A DNA stretch of 39,912 nucleotides from Bacteroidales bacterium (GCA_003446015.1 DMBU01000096.1:1-39912), one strand, 5' to 3'. Positions 6,467-15,889 are shown, counted from the first letter of the stretch. A program made the numbers and translations. Notes: generated by a model from the letters alone, not told the origin.

Positions 6467-9268
6467 TTATAAATATGTGTGTTGTTTTTTAATTTCTTCT
6501 CGTGCGCTTCCTGTTTCGCATTGTAAACCACAATATTTGTTTTTGAGTTCGCAGGTACATTTTTTAAATATTTTTCCAATAATCTCATTTTGTCCAAGCA
6601 CATGCAGTTTGTTTAAACCAACGGCAGGACTTCCACTTGCCAATCTTGCCACGACCTGAATATTTATAGTGTTGAGTTTTTCTTTTATATATCTCCACGC
6701 ACCCATATTTTCTGGTTCTTCCTGAACCCAAATCCAACGTTTTGTATTTGGATATTTTTCAATAATTTTCTGTATTTGTTTTTCAGGCCATGGGTGCAGT
6801 TGTTCTACTCTTATCAACGCAATATCTTTTGCATCAAACTCTTCTTTTTTCTCCAAAAGATCATAATATATTTTACCAGTACTAAAAACTACTCTTCTTA
6901 CTTCATGAATATCTACATTATCATCATCAATAACTTCTTTGAATTTATCGTTTGCTAATTCATCCAACGATGAGATACATTTTGGGTGTCGCAATAAACT
7001 TTTTGGTGTAAAAATAACTAAAGGAACTGTAAAATCTCTATGCACTTGTCGACGCAGCACATGAAAGAAATTTGCAGGTGTTGTTGCATTTACAATTTGC
7101 ATATTATTATTGGCACATAAAGATAAAAATCTTTCCATTCTTGCACTGGAATGCTCAGGTCCCTGACCTTCGTAACCATGAGGTAAAAGCAATGTAATAC
7201 CATTCATTAAACCCCATTTTTCTTCGGCAGAACTTATGTATTGATCAATGATAACCTGTGCAACATTATTAAAATCTCCAAATTGAGCTTCCCATATAGT
7301 GAGTCCGTCGGGCACAGCCATGGCATAGCCATATTCAAAGCCCAAAACACCATATTCCGATAAAGGTGAATTAAACACGTGAAAAGGTGCTTGATTTTCT
7401 TGAATATGTTTCAGTGGAATATATTTTTGGTCTGTATCTTCAATAATTAAAGTCGAATGTCGGTGAGAAAAAGTTCCTCGTTCAGAATCCTGTCCACTTA
7501 AACGTACCGGATGACCTTCATTCACTAAAGTCCCGTAAGCTAAAAGTTCAGCCATTGCCCAGTCTAACATGCTGGTTTCTATCATTTTTTTACGATCATC
7601 CAATAATTTTTGTGCTTTACTGAAAAAAGTTAATTCTTTGGGTGGAGTATTTAATTTCTGCGCAATTTCTTTTAAAGTTTTAATTTCTACTCCGGTATTA
7701 GGTGACATTTCAAATTCATTTACATCAGCATGATGAAACTTTTGCCAATCCTCAACCAAAAATTGTTTGATATGCAGTTTCTCAGATTTTTTGGCAATCT
7801 CAAGTTTTTCTTCAAGTAATTCATTGAATTTTTTCTCCAGATCTTTGAGATTTTGTTTTGTATAAATATTTTTCTCAATTAAAAAGGCAGCATAAATATC
7901 TCTGGGATTATCATGTTTGCTTATTTCTTTGTACAATAAAGGTTGGGTGAACCGAGGCTCGTCACCTTCGTTATGTCCAAATTTACGATAACAAAGAATA
8001 TCAATAAAAACATCTGTATGGAAAGTATATCTATATTCCATTGCTAACTCAATCATATAAATAAGAGCTTCAACATCATCTCCATTCACATGAAAAATAG
8101 GGGCCTTAATAACCTTTCCAATATCGGTGCAATACGTACTTGATCGGGCATCCAGATAGTTGGTTGTAAATCCAACCTGGTTATTAATTACTAAATGAAT
8201 GGTTCCTCCTGTCCTGTATCCTTTTAATTGTGACATCTGGACTGTTTCGTAAACCACTCCCTGACTTGCGATGGCAGCATCGCCATGAATAATAATTGGT
8301 GCGAGTTTGTTGTAATCGTGTTCGTATTTTCCCCAGATTTTAGCTTTAGATATTCCTTGAACAACTGGTCCAACAGTTTCTAAATGAGAAGGGTTAGGTG
8401 CAAGATTCAAGCGAATTTTTTTACCATTATAGGTGGTAATCGTATTTCCGTATCCCAGGTGATATTTTACATCACCCAAAGCAATTTCTTCATCAAACTC
8501 TTCACCTAGGAACTCTGCAAAAATATCTTCAGCAGGTTTTTCAAGGATATTGGCTAAAACATTTAATCTGCCACGATGCGACATACCAATAATGAATTCT
8601 TCAATGCCTAATTCAGATCCTTTTTCGATAACTGCATTTAAAGCAGGAATTAACGATTCAGCCCCTTCCAGTGAAAATCGTTTTTGTCCTACAAATTTTC
8701 GGTGAATAAAATTTTCAAAACCGACCGCTTTTTTTAAATGATAATAAATATGTTTTCGTTCTTCATCTGTAAAAACGGGAATATTTTTGGACGATTCCAT
8801 TTTGGTTTGTAACCAGCTTAAAACTTCAGGGTTTCGAATAAACATATATTCAGTGCCAATAGACTGACAATAGGTTATTTCAAGGTGATCAATTATTTCT
8901 TGCAACGTTGCCGCTCCAATCCCAATACTTTTTCCTGCTTGAAAAACGGTATTTAAATCAGTATTTTCTAAACCATAATTTTCTATTGCCAGCGTTGGAG
9001 AGTATTTTCTTCGTGTTCTTACAGGATTTGTTTTTGTGAACAGGTGACCACGTTTTCTGTATCCTTCAATTAAGTTTATTACTTTAAATTCTTTATCAAA
9101 AACCAACTCGGGTTGATTTGTTTTAGGAAATTGGGTTTGTGCAAACTCAAATCCCTGGAAGAATTTTTGCCATTGCTCATCAATAGAATTCGGATCAGAT
9201 TTATATTGTTCGTAAAGTTTCTCGACTGAATCAATTTCGGAATTTCCTATAAAAGAGAATTTATCCAT
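6467..9268 (-). CDS. odhA: 2-oxoglutarate dehydrogenase E1 (thiamine diphosphate dependent)
   Basis: A 933-residue E1 that decarboxylates 2-oxoglutarate and reductively succinylates the lipoyl group of E2. The N-terminus carries the short E2-binding segment (FIGNSEIDSVEKLYEQYKSD). HRGRLNVLANIL, the thiamine-diphosphate/Mg motif (GDAAIASQGVVYE through GGTIHLVINNQ), SGQDSERGTFSHRH and LLPHGYEGQGPEHSSARMER are all present. ATG start at 9268. First gene of the odhAB operon, divergent from pntAA. The C-terminus is unusual: after the normal ending (NKLHVLGQNEIIGKIF) about 30 extra residues follow, with four cysteines at 904, 906, 913 and 917 (C-x-C-x6-C-x3-C), suggestive of a metal site. Confidence 0.97.
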   Translation of the reverse strand: MDKFSFIGNSEIDSVEKLYEQYKSDPNSIDEQWQKFFQGFEFAQTQFPKTNQPELVFDKEFKVINLIEGYRKRGHLFTKTNPVRTRRKYSPTLAIENYGLENTDLNTVFQAGKSIGIGAATLQEIIDHLEITYCQSIGTEYMFIRNPEVLSWLQTKMESSKNIPVFTDEERKHIYYHLKKAVGFENFIHRKFVGQKRFSLEGAESLIPALNAVIEKGSELGIEEFIIGMSHRGRLNVLANILEKPAEDIFAEFLGEEFDEEIALGDVKYHLGYGNTITTYNGKKIRLNLAPNPSHLETVGPVVQGISKAKIWGKYEHDYNKLAPIIIHGDAAIASQGVVYETVQMSQLKGYRTGGTIHLVINNQVGFTTNYLDARSSTYCTDIGKVIKAPIFHVNGDDVEALIYMIELAMEYRYTFHTDVFIDILCYRKFGHNEGDEPRFTQPLLYKEISKHDNPRDIYAAFLIEKNIYTKQNLKDLEKKFNELLEEKLEIAKKSEKLHIKQFLVEDWQKFHHADVNEFEMSPNTGVEIKTLKEIAQKLNTPPKELTFFSKAQKLLDDRKKMIETSMLDWAMAELLAYGTLVNEGHPVRLSGQDSERGTFSHRHSTLIIEDTDQKYIPLKHIQENQAPFHVFNSPLSEYGVLGFEYGYAMAVPDGLTIWEAQFGDFNNVAQVIIDQYISSAEEKWGLMNGITLLLPHGYEGQGPEHSSARMERFLSLCANNNMQIVNATTPANFFHVLRRQVHRDFTVPLVIFTPKSLLRHPKCISSLDELANDKFKEVIDDDNVDIHEVRRVVFSTGKIYYDLLEKKEEFDAKDIALIRVEQLHPWPEKQIQKIIEKYPNTKRWIWVQEEPENMGAWRYIKEKLNTINIQVVARLASGSPAVGLNKLHVLGQNEIIGKIFKKCTCELKNKYCGLQCETGSAREEIKKQHTYL

Positions 9269-9530
9269 GATTATTTAGTTAAAAGAAAGTGCTTTTAATC
9301 GTAATTTATTTTTGTTTAACTTTAATAGACAAAAAGTTTATATTTTTTGCAATTATAAATGTACTTAAAATCCAGTGCTTGTCATAAATTTTCTTCATTT
9401 TGTTTAACTGTTTCGGGGTTTTATAGCATTGAACAATTATTTATTGAGAATGTTTAGAAGTATTAAACTTTTAAATAAATTATTAGCTTAGTTATTTTAA
9501 TTAAATTACAAATTTTAAATAAATTAGAAA

Positions 9531-10652
9531 ATGATTATAGGAATTTTAAAAGAACCTGATTACGACAAAAGGGTATCATTGTTACCTGAAAATGTAAAAA
9601 CCCTGATTGATTTAAAAGTTAATGTAATTGTTGAAAAAGGAGCTGGAGAAAATGCATTTTACAGTGATCAGACTTATATAAATTCAGGAGCCAGGATTGT
9701 TACAAGGATGAATATATTTAGTGACTCTGATTTAATTGTATGTGTAAATTCCTTAACTGAGGATGAAAATGCAAAATTGAAAGCAAAACAGGCTTTGCTT
9801 ACTGCTTTTAGTCCTTTAGTTAACGTTGAATTGGTTAAAAGATACCTAAGCTCAGACATTACTTCATTTAGTATGGATATGGTTCCTCGAATTTCCAGGG
9901 CACAATCCATGGATATTTTATCGTCGATGGCTACAGTTGCAGGTTACAAGGCTGTTTTAACTGCAGCTAACCATTTACCTTCGTTTTTTCCTATGTTTAT
10001 GACGGCAGCAGGTACAATTAGTCCTTCGAGAGTATTAATTTTAGGAGCTGGTGTAGCTGGTTTGCAAGCAATTGCTACAGCTCGCAAACTTGGAGCTGTT
10101 GTTGAGGCCTTTGATGTTCGTTCGGCTGTTAAAGAGGAAGTGCAAAGTTTGGGAGGTAAATTTATTGAAGTTGAAGGAGCAAAAGATGATGCCAGTGCAG
10201 GTGGTTATGCTGTAGAACAAAGCGAAGAATATAAACAAAAGCAACAACAATTAATTCAAGATCATGCAAAAAAAGCGAATGTCGTTATTACAACTGCTCA
10301 GATACCCGGACGAAAGGCTCCAATCTTAATTTCAAAAGATACTGTTGAAAATATGTTACCCGGATCGGTTATCATTGATTTGGCAGCATCTACTGGTGGA
10401 AATTGTGAATTAACAGAAAACAATAAAATTGTTGAAGTTAATCATGTAAAGATTATAGGAAATTCTAATTTTCCAAGTGAATTACCATCTGATGCAAGTA
10501 AAATGTATGGAAACAATATCATCAATTTTTTGAAATTAATAATTGATGATGAGGGAAACCTGAAACTCGATTTCAATGACGAAATAGTTGCAGGTACGTG
10601 CATTACACATCACAAAGAAGTTATTAACGAAAGAGTTAAATCAAAACTATAA
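9531..10652 (+). CDS. pntAA: NAD(P) transhydrogenase alpha subunit 1 (NAD-binding domain I)
   Basis: A 373-residue soluble subunit that binds NAD(H) and exchanges hydride with NADP(H) bound to PntB, coupled to proton movement. It shows the alanine-dehydrogenase/PNT N-terminal fold (GILKEPDYDKRVSLLPENV) and the Rossmann segment GAGVAGLQAIATARKLGA followed by the acidic VEAFDVRSAVKEEVQSLGG, typical of NAD specificity. The RQD-loop region is less exactly conserved here. It is the first of three genes in the split-subunit arrangement known from Rhodospirillum rubrum; the membrane part of alpha is the next gene. ATG start at 9531, preceded by an AT-rich leader without a clear Shine-Dalgarno. Confidence 0.95.
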   Translation: MIIGILKEPDYDKRVSLLPENVKTLIDLKVNVIVEKGAGENAFYSDQTYINSGARIVTRMNIFSDSDLIVCVNSLTEDENAKLKAKQALLTAFSPLVNVELVKRYLSSDITSFSMDMVPRISRAQSMDILSSMATVAGYKAVLTAANHLPSFFPMFMTAAGTISPSRVLILGAGVAGLQAIATARKLGAVVEAFDVRSAVKEEVQSLGGKFIEVEGAKDDASAGGYAVEQSEEYKQKQQQLIQDHAKKANVVITTAQIPGRKAPILISKDTVENMLPGSVIIDLAASTGGNCELTENNKIVEVNHVKIIGNSNFPSELPSDASKMYGNNIINFLKLIIDDEGNLKLDFNDEIVAGTCITHHKEVINERVKSKL

Positions 10653-10671
10653 ATTAAAAAAACAAATAACA

Positions 10672-10986
10672 ATGGAAGGAATTTTAGAATTTATATATGT
10701 TAATGCTGAAGCTATATTTATAGTCATTTTATCAGTTTTTCTGGGAATTGAAGTAATATCACATGTGCCGGCAGTATTACATACACCATTGATGTCTGGT
10801 GCAAATGCTATTCACGGAGTAGTTGTAATTGGTTCGATTATAGTTTTAGGACATGCTGAAACAACTGTGAATCTTATTCTTGGGTTTTTAGCAGTTTTTC
10901 TGGGGACATTGAATGTTGTGGGAGGATTTGTTGTTACCGACCGAATGCTGGATATGTTTAAAAAGAAACCTAAAAAATTGAATTAA
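10672..10986 (+). CDS. pntAB: NAD(P) transhydrogenase alpha subunit 2 (membrane part)
   Basis: A 104-residue membrane subunit with three hydrophobic helices (about residues 11-32, 42-62 and 65-86) and a short basic tail. HTPLMSGANAIHGVVVIGSI is the hallmark of the PntA membrane domain II. The open frame runs upstream to 10588, overlapping pntAA, but the ATG at 10672 gives the family's normal start and length and lies 19 bases after the pntAA stop. With PntB helices it forms the proton channel. It is followed by pntB after 2 bases, so translation of the two is probably coupled. Confidence 0.95.
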   Translation: MEGILEFIYVNAEAIFIVILSVFLGIEVISHVPAVLHTPLMSGANAIHGVVVIGSIIVLGHAETTVNLILGFLAVFLGTLNVVGGFVVTDRMLDMFKKKPKKLN

Positions 10987-10988
10987 TT

Positions 10989-12443
10989 ATGGATAAGATT
11001 ATTGAATTCTCAAAACACGTTCAGTTTACGCTTGGTGATTCTGTACTTGAAATTATTTATCTTTTAGCTTCTGCATTATTCATATTGGGTTTAAAAAAGT
11101 TAAGTCATCCGGATACGGCAAAAAGAGGAAACACATTAGCCGCTTTAGGAATGATTATCGCAATTATAGGAACACTCTTTTTGCATCGCTATCATGGACA
11201 TAAGATTGGTAATTTAGGATATATTTTTACAGCTATAGCTTTAGGTACTGCATTTGGCTGGGTTGTAGCACGAAGAGTTAAAATGACAAAAATGCCTGAA
11301 CTGGTTTCCTTTTTTAATGGAATGGGGGGAGCTGCAGCGGCTTTAATTTCATTGATGGAATTTCCATATATTAGTAAAGAGTTGATTGCCAAGTACGGAA
11401 TGCTAAACTGGCAAGCATTGGTAATATTTTTAGGTTTAGTGATAGGAAGTGTTTCGTTCGCCGGAAGTATGATAGCATATGGTAAGTTAGATGGTTTTAT
11501 TAAAGATATCAGAACAAAAATACTCCGTGTAATAAATATTATAATTCTGCTCATTATTATAACATTTATTGCATTCTTAATGACAAGAGGGCAAATTGAT
11601 CCCGTAATCTTGAAACCTTATGTTTATCTATTATTAGCTATATCCTTACTTTATGGTGTTTTATTCGTTATGCCCATTGGAGGTGCTGATATGCCTGTGG
11701 TAATTTCATTGTTAAATTCATTTACAGGAGTTGCTGCTGCTATGGGAGGTTTCTTATATAACAATTTAGTAATGCTTACCGGAGGGATTTTGGTTGGTTC
11801 CGCAGGTACAATACTTACAATTCTGATGTGTAAAGCAATGAACCGATCACTATTTAATGTGATTATAGGCGCTTTTGGTGGAGGAGGAGCTGCCATAGAA
11901 ACCGAACAGGGTTCAATAAAAGAAATTTCTATCACCGATGCAGCTGTTTTATTGTCGTATTCACATAAAGTAATGGTTGTTCCAGGATATGGTTTAGCAG
12001 TTGCACAGGCTCAGCATTTGGCTCATGAATTGGATAAATTACTAGAAGATAAAGATGTTGAGGTTAAATATGCAATACATCCTGTGGCAGGACGAATGCC
12101 TGGTCATATGAATGTATTATTAGCTGAAGCTGATGTTCCGTATGAAAAATTACTGGAAAGTGATGAGGCGAATAGCGAAATGCAAAATGTTGATGTTGTA
12201 GTAGTTATTGGCGCAAACGATGTGGTAAATCCAGCAGCAGAAGAAGATCCTACTAGTCCGATTTATGGAATGCCAATTGTTAAAACACTAAAGGCTAAAA
12301 ATGTGATTGTCATGAAACGTGGTATGGGAAAAGGTTATGCAGCCATCGAAAACAATTTATTTTATCATGAAAAAACCAGAATGCTGTTTGGAAATGCAAA
12401 AGACAGCTTACAGAAAATTATAAGTGAGGTAAAAAATATCTAG
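10989..12443 (+). CDS. pntB: NAD(P) transhydrogenase beta subunit
   Basis: A 484-residue subunit. Residues 1-280 hold about eight or nine membrane helices of domain II, with the characteristic SFFNGMGGAAAALISLMEF and IGGADMPVVISLLNSFTGVAAAMGGF segments. Residues 300-484 form the NADP-binding domain III, with VPGYGLAVAQAQH, HPVAGRMPGHMNVLLAEADVPY, VIGANDVVNPAA and KRGMGKGYAAIENNLFY. All key motifs are intact. As the last gene of pntAA-pntAB-pntB it is followed by a strong terminator. In a respiring cell the complex would supply NADPH at the expense of proton-motive force; that it balances the neighbouring 2-oxoglutarate dehydrogenase is only an inference from adjacency. Confidence 0.97.
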   Translation: MDKIIEFSKHVQFTLGDSVLEIIYLLASALFILGLKKLSHPDTAKRGNTLAALGMIIAIIGTLFLHRYHGHKIGNLGYIFTAIALGTAFGWVVARRVKMTKMPELVSFFNGMGGAAAALISLMEFPYISKELIAKYGMLNWQALVIFLGLVIGSVSFAGSMIAYGKLDGFIKDIRTKILRVINIIILLIIITFIAFLMTRGQIDPVILKPYVYLLLAISLLYGVLFVMPIGGADMPVVISLLNSFTGVAAAMGGFLYNNLVMLTGGILVGSAGTILTILMCKAMNRSLFNVIIGAFGGGGAAIETEQGSIKEISITDAAVLLSYSHKVMVVPGYGLAVAQAQHLAHELDKLLEDKDVEVKYAIHPVAGRMPGHMNVLLAEADVPYEKLLESDEANSEMQNVDVVVVIGANDVVNPAAEEDPTSPIYGMPIVKTLKAKNVIVMKRGMGKGYAAIENNLFYHEKTRMLFGNAKDSLQKIISEVKNI

Positions 12444-12463
12444 CAAATGAAAATATTGTGATT

Positions 12464-12497
12464 GAAGCCCGAAGGAATAATTCTTTGGGCTTTTTTT
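12464..12497 (+). terminator. Rho-independent terminator of the pnt operon
   Basis: A long hairpin, AAGCCCGAAGGAAT pairing with ATTCTTTGGGCTT with minor mismatches or wobbles and a very short loop, followed by a run of seven T. It lies 20 bases after the pntB stop. Confidence 0.85.
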
Positions 12498-12564
12498 ATT
12501 ATAGGTCACGAATTTTTTAAAAGATTTATTCTAAATTTAGAAACACTAATGTGAAATATTCTAA

Positions 12565-14364
12565 ATGATGAAAGTTAAAGCTTTTTATACGGTTCTTTTG
12601 GTATTGGTATTTTCTAATACCTTATTTGCGCAAACATACCAATATAATGAAGATAAAGATGGTGCTCGAACTTTTCATGAAGGTTCGTTAATCATTAAAG
12701 AAGGAATCCCTTTTCTCAGCCTTAAGGGGGACTCATACGAAATGGGATTACAATATGGTGTTTTGGCGAATGATATGTTACTGGATATGGATCATACTGT
12801 TGATAGTTTAATTGATTCTTATATTGGAAATTTTTTCCTGAAAAAGTGGATCGCAGGAATGGTTCTGCATTCTAAAATCAAGAAAGTAGAGAACACAATG
12901 CCTGATGAATATATCAAGGAGCTAAGAGGAATGGCCGAAGGAAGTGACTTAAGTTTAAAAGATATGCAATCAATTGCTTATTTTCCTCAGGTGTTTTTTA
13001 AAATTAGTTGTACTGCTTTTATTATAAGAAACGAAAATGGCATTGTACATGGACGAAACCTGGATTGGCCCGGGATTGAAGTTTTAACACGCCATCCTTT
13101 ATTAGTTAATTATTATAAGGTGGATAAAATTCCAATCACTGTTTTAACATTTATGGGATACCCGGGAGTTTATACCGGAATGAATCATCATGGATTGAGC
13201 ATGTCGATTAACATGAACGGAACACCAGCCGAAAACGATAAAGAACTTAGTGATTATAATACCGGAATGCCATTGGCTTTTAAGTTGAGGAGTATTCTTG
13301 AAAATGGAGATGAATTAAAACAGGTGGATCAACTATTTAAAGGATACAGCTCGCATGCATGGTTTATTACTGTTGGAAGTAAAAAGGATAAGTCTGGTGC
13401 AATTTACGAATTGACTCGTGGCGAAGTCATTAAAAATGAGATGAAAAAGGATTTTCTTTTTGTTGAAAATCTCTCTTTATCCGATAAAGGAAGATATCAA
13501 TATAGTCCGATTTGGATGTTTGGAACTTCAAATATATCGCGTGAAAGAAAAATTAACGAATTATATGAACGAATTGAAATTAATGATCTGATAAGTAAAA
13601 GTTATCAGATTCTGACTAATACAGAAAACCACGAAATGTCTCATGACCCTTTTTACAGGTATAGCATTAACAATTCAATTACTGTAAAAAGCTGTATTGT
13701 GGATAATATGAATAATAGCATTTATTTTACTTACGGAGAACGATTGGCAGCATTGAACAACTATTTATATTATGATATTGAAAGTGGCGAAGTAACTGTT
13801 TATAAGGAAAAACAAGAAGTTGTTGATCAGTCATACCTGGATGAGCAGCTAAAATATAAGGATTGGTATTCTCAAAATTTCAGGACCAAAAAGAAACTGG
13901 AATCTGAAGATTATGAAAAGATAATTGTTCAAATAGAAACGTTCAAATTCGAACCTGCATATAAAGCTTATCTTTTATCCTATTATTATTCAAAGCTAAA
14001 GAACCATCAGAAAGCATTTGAAAATGCCGAAAAGTATATTGCTGAACTACCGGATTATTTTCTGTCTTATTTCAATAAATTTCAAATTATGAGAGATAAA
14101 GGTGATTTTATGGATGCCATTGTTGCCCTGGAAGAAATGATGCAGTCTTCAACTATAAATCCTTATTACGAATATCTCGCAAACCTATATATGATTGAAA
14201 TGTATGATAAACTTCTAGAAAAAAATAAAGATCAACTTTATATTGATAAAATTAATTCTTTAGCCCGTAAAGTTAGATCAGATTTGAGTCAGTATTTTAT
14301 TGATAAGGAAACACAAAAAGATTTAGAGCACATAAAATTAATTGAAGAAAAATACAACAATTAA
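12565..14364 (+). CDS. Exported C45/acyltransferase-type Ntn-hydrolase with helical tail
   Basis: A 599-residue protein. A signal peptide (about 1-23, ending LFAQ) directs export. Residues 45-380 match the C45 / acyl-CoA:6-aminopenicillanic-acid acyltransferase family: KGDSYEMGLQYG, a helix with ELRGMAEGSDLSLKDM, the putative N-terminal nucleophile Cys149 in KISCTAF, then HGRNLDWPG and the GYPGVYTGMNHHGLSMSINM strands. Family members cleave before this Cys to free it as nucleophile and hydrolyse or transfer amides. Residues 440-599 form a Tyr/Lys-rich helical, TPR-like extension that most relatives I know lack. Substrate unknown; a bile-salt-hydrolase-like, peptide or N-acyl amide substrate would all fit. 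It abuts the sirtuin gene with zero spacing. Confidence 0.85.
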   Translation: MMKVKAFYTVLLVLVFSNTLFAQTYQYNEDKDGARTFHEGSLIIKEGIPFLSLKGDSYEMGLQYGVLANDMLLDMDHTVDSLIDSYIGNFFLKKWIAGMVLHSKIKKVENTMPDEYIKELRGMAEGSDLSLKDMQSIAYFPQVFFKISCTAFIIRNENGIVHGRNLDWPGIEVLTRHPLLVNYYKVDKIPITVLTFMGYPGVYTGMNHHGLSMSINMNGTPAENDKELSDYNTGMPLAFKLRSILENGDELKQVDQLFKGYSSHAWFITVGSKKDKSGAIYELTRGEVIKNEMKKDFLFVENLSLSDKGRYQYSPIWMFGTSNISRERKINELYERIEINDLISKSYQILTNTENHEMSHDPFYRYSINNSITVKSCIVDNMNNSIYFTYGERLAALNNYLYYDIESGEVTVYKEKQEVVDQSYLDEQLKYKDWYSQNFRTKKKLESEDYEKIIVQIETFKFEPAYKAYLLSYYYSKLKNHQKAFENAEKYIAELPDYFLSYFNKFQIMRDKGDFMDAIVALEEMMQSSTINPYYEYLANLYMIEMYDKLLEKNKDQLYIDKINSLARKVRSDLSQYFIDKETQKDLEHIKLIEEKYNN

Positions 14365-15108
14365 ATGGAAGCTAATATACAAAAGGCCGTTGATATAATT
14401 TTGAATTCAAAATATACAATTGCTTTTACCGGAGCAGGAATTTCAGTTGAAAGTGGAATACCTCCTTTTCGTGGAAAAGATGGATTGTGGAGCAAGTATG
14501 ATCCTAATGTACTGGATTTGGGCAATTTTCAATTAAATCCAATTGAATCGTGGAAAGTGATTAAAGAAATATTTTATGATTTTTTTGGAGCGGCTAAACC
14601 AAATGCTGCACATTTTGTTTTAGCTAAAATGGAATCAATGGGATTAGTAAAAGCATTAATTACCCAAAATATTGATAATTTACATTACGAAGCTGGTAGC
14701 AAAGAGGTATATGAATTTCATGGTAATTCGCGCATGTTGGTATGTCCGTATTGTTCAAAGAAGATTGTTGCTGCGGAAATCGATTTAACAAAAATGCCCC
14801 TTTGCAATGAGTGTCATGCAGTTCTTAAACCTGATTTTATATTTTTCGGAGAAGGAATCCCTGAAATGGCATATCGAAAATCATTTGAAGCTGCCGGTAA
14901 GGCCGATGTTGTTATTATAATTGGTTCAACCGGTGAGGTTTATCCTGCCGCCAATATTCCACCATTAGCTAAGCATAAGGGTGCAAAAGTTATTGAAATA
15001 AATCCTGAAAAATCGTTGTTTACTGAAACGATAACAGATATATTTATACAGGGAAAAGCATCTGATGTGATGCAAAAACTTTTAAATGGAATAAATCAAA
15101 AAATATGA
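14365..15108 (+). CDS. cobB: Sirtuin, NAD-dependent protein deacylase
   Basis: A 247-residue Sir2 enzyme that removes acyl groups from lysines using NAD. GAGISVESGIPPFRG (residues 23-37), TQNIDNLHYEAGS with the catalytic H119 in EFHGN, a four-cysteine zinc site (C127, C130, C147, C150) and FFGEGIPE are all present. The usual RP of LRPxVVWFGE is KPDFIFFGE here. No membrane or signal segment, so cytoplasmic. The ATG follows the previous stop directly, and the gene overlaps the next one by 4 bases (ATGA), so it sits inside a translationally coupled operon. Deacetylase versus desuccinylase activity is not clear from the residues seen. Confidence 0.95.
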   Translation: MEANIQKAVDIILNSKYTIAFTGAGISVESGIPPFRGKDGLWSKYDPNVLDLGNFQLNPIESWKVIKEIFYDFFGAAKPNAAHFVLAKMESMGLVKALITQNIDNLHYEAGSKEVYEFHGNSRMLVCPYCSKKIVAAEIDLTKMPLCNECHAVLKPDFIFFGEGIPEMAYRKSFEAAGKADVVIIIGSTGEVYPAANIPPLAKHKGAKVIEINPEKSLFTETITDIFIQGKASDVMQKLLNGINQKI

Positions 15109-15314
15109 TTAAATTTAAACTGGAAGGATCAGAGTATATAGAGTTAATTAAGTTACTTAAAGTAACTAATATATGCAGCAGTGGGGGTGAAGCAAAACAT
15201 TTTGTTGATGAGGGTGAAGTTAAATTGAATGGTGAAATTGAAAGTAGAAAAAGAGCTAAGTTAAGAATCGGTGATAAAATTGAAATATTTAATGAAATAA
15301 TAATTATTGAGTAA
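15105..15314 (+). CDS. Small S4-domain RNA-binding protein (YbcJ-like)
   Basis: A 69-residue protein that is almost entirely one S4 domain: LIKLLKVTNICSSGGEAKHF, then DEGEVKLNGEIESRKRAKLR with the two basic residues after the strand typical of RNA contact, then GDKIEIF. It resembles E. coli YbcJ and Bacillus YaaA in length and in this motif. Its start ATG overlaps the sirtuin stop codon. The RNA target is unknown; in relatives a role in ribosome or tRNA-related RNA binding is proposed. Confidence 0.9.
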   Translation: MIKFKLEGSEYIELIKLLKVTNICSSGGEAKHFVDEGEVKLNGEIESRKRAKLRIGDKIEIFNEIIIIE

Positions 15315-15325
15315 AAAATTGGAAT

Positions 15326-15883
15326 ATGGCATTTATAGATTTAGCAAAACAAAGGTATTCATCTCGAAAATATTTAGATAAACCAGTTGAGAGAGAAACT
15401 CTTTTAAAGGTTCTCGAAGCTGGCAGAGTAGCTCCTTCAGCAAAAAATAAGCAACCCTGGCACTTTGTTATTATAACACAGGATGAATCCTTAAAAAAAA
15501 TTAGAGAATGCTATCAGCGCGAATGGCTGCAAACAGCTAAATGTATTATAGTGGTTTGCGGTGATCATCGTGAAGCGTGGAGAAGAGCAGATGGAAAAAT
15601 ACATACCGATATTGATGTGGCCATTACAATTGATCATATAACCTTAGCTGCAACAGATTTGAGTTTGGCAACCTGTTGGATTTGTAAATTCGATGTATTA
15701 AAATGTGCTGAGATCATGGAGCTTCCTGAAGGTGTTGAACCAATTGCTTTAATCCCTATAGGTTACCCGGCTGACAAAACTGATGTGAATAGACATGATC
15801 AATTAAGAAAACCTTTAGATGAAATTGTACATTGGGATAAGTTTTACTATAAGCCTTTCAAGAGACAAAAGAATATGTTATAA
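15326..15883 (+). CDS. Nitroreductase-family FMN oxidoreductase
   Basis: A 185-residue protein of the nitroreductase fold. The N-terminal RYSSRKYLDKPVERETLLKV and APSAKNKQPWHFVI segments form the FMN phosphate and ring contacts; ITIDHITLAATDLSLATCWI forms the dimer helix; and EGVEPIALIPIGYPAD is the usual C-terminal FMN loop. It is short for the family, as in the single-domain subgroup of Bacteroidota and Firmicutes. The substrate (quinones, nitro compounds, flavins or enones) cannot be told. It follows the S4 gene after 11 bases and is the last gene of the operon. Confidence 0.92.
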   Translation: MAFIDLAKQRYSSRKYLDKPVERETLLKVLEAGRVAPSAKNKQPWHFVIITQDESLKKIRECYQREWLQTAKCIIVVCGDHREAWRRADGKIHTDIDVAITIDHITLAATDLSLATCWICKFDVLKCAEIMELPEGVEPIALIPIGYPADKTDVNRHDQLRKPLDEIVHWDKFYYKPFKRQKNML

Positions 15884-15889
15884 ACAATT

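Noticed and set aside
11192..11554. 120-codon minus-strand frame inside pntB (and a similar one at 11651-11935)
   Set aside because: Antisense shadows of the hydrophobic pntB coding sequence, which is unambiguous.
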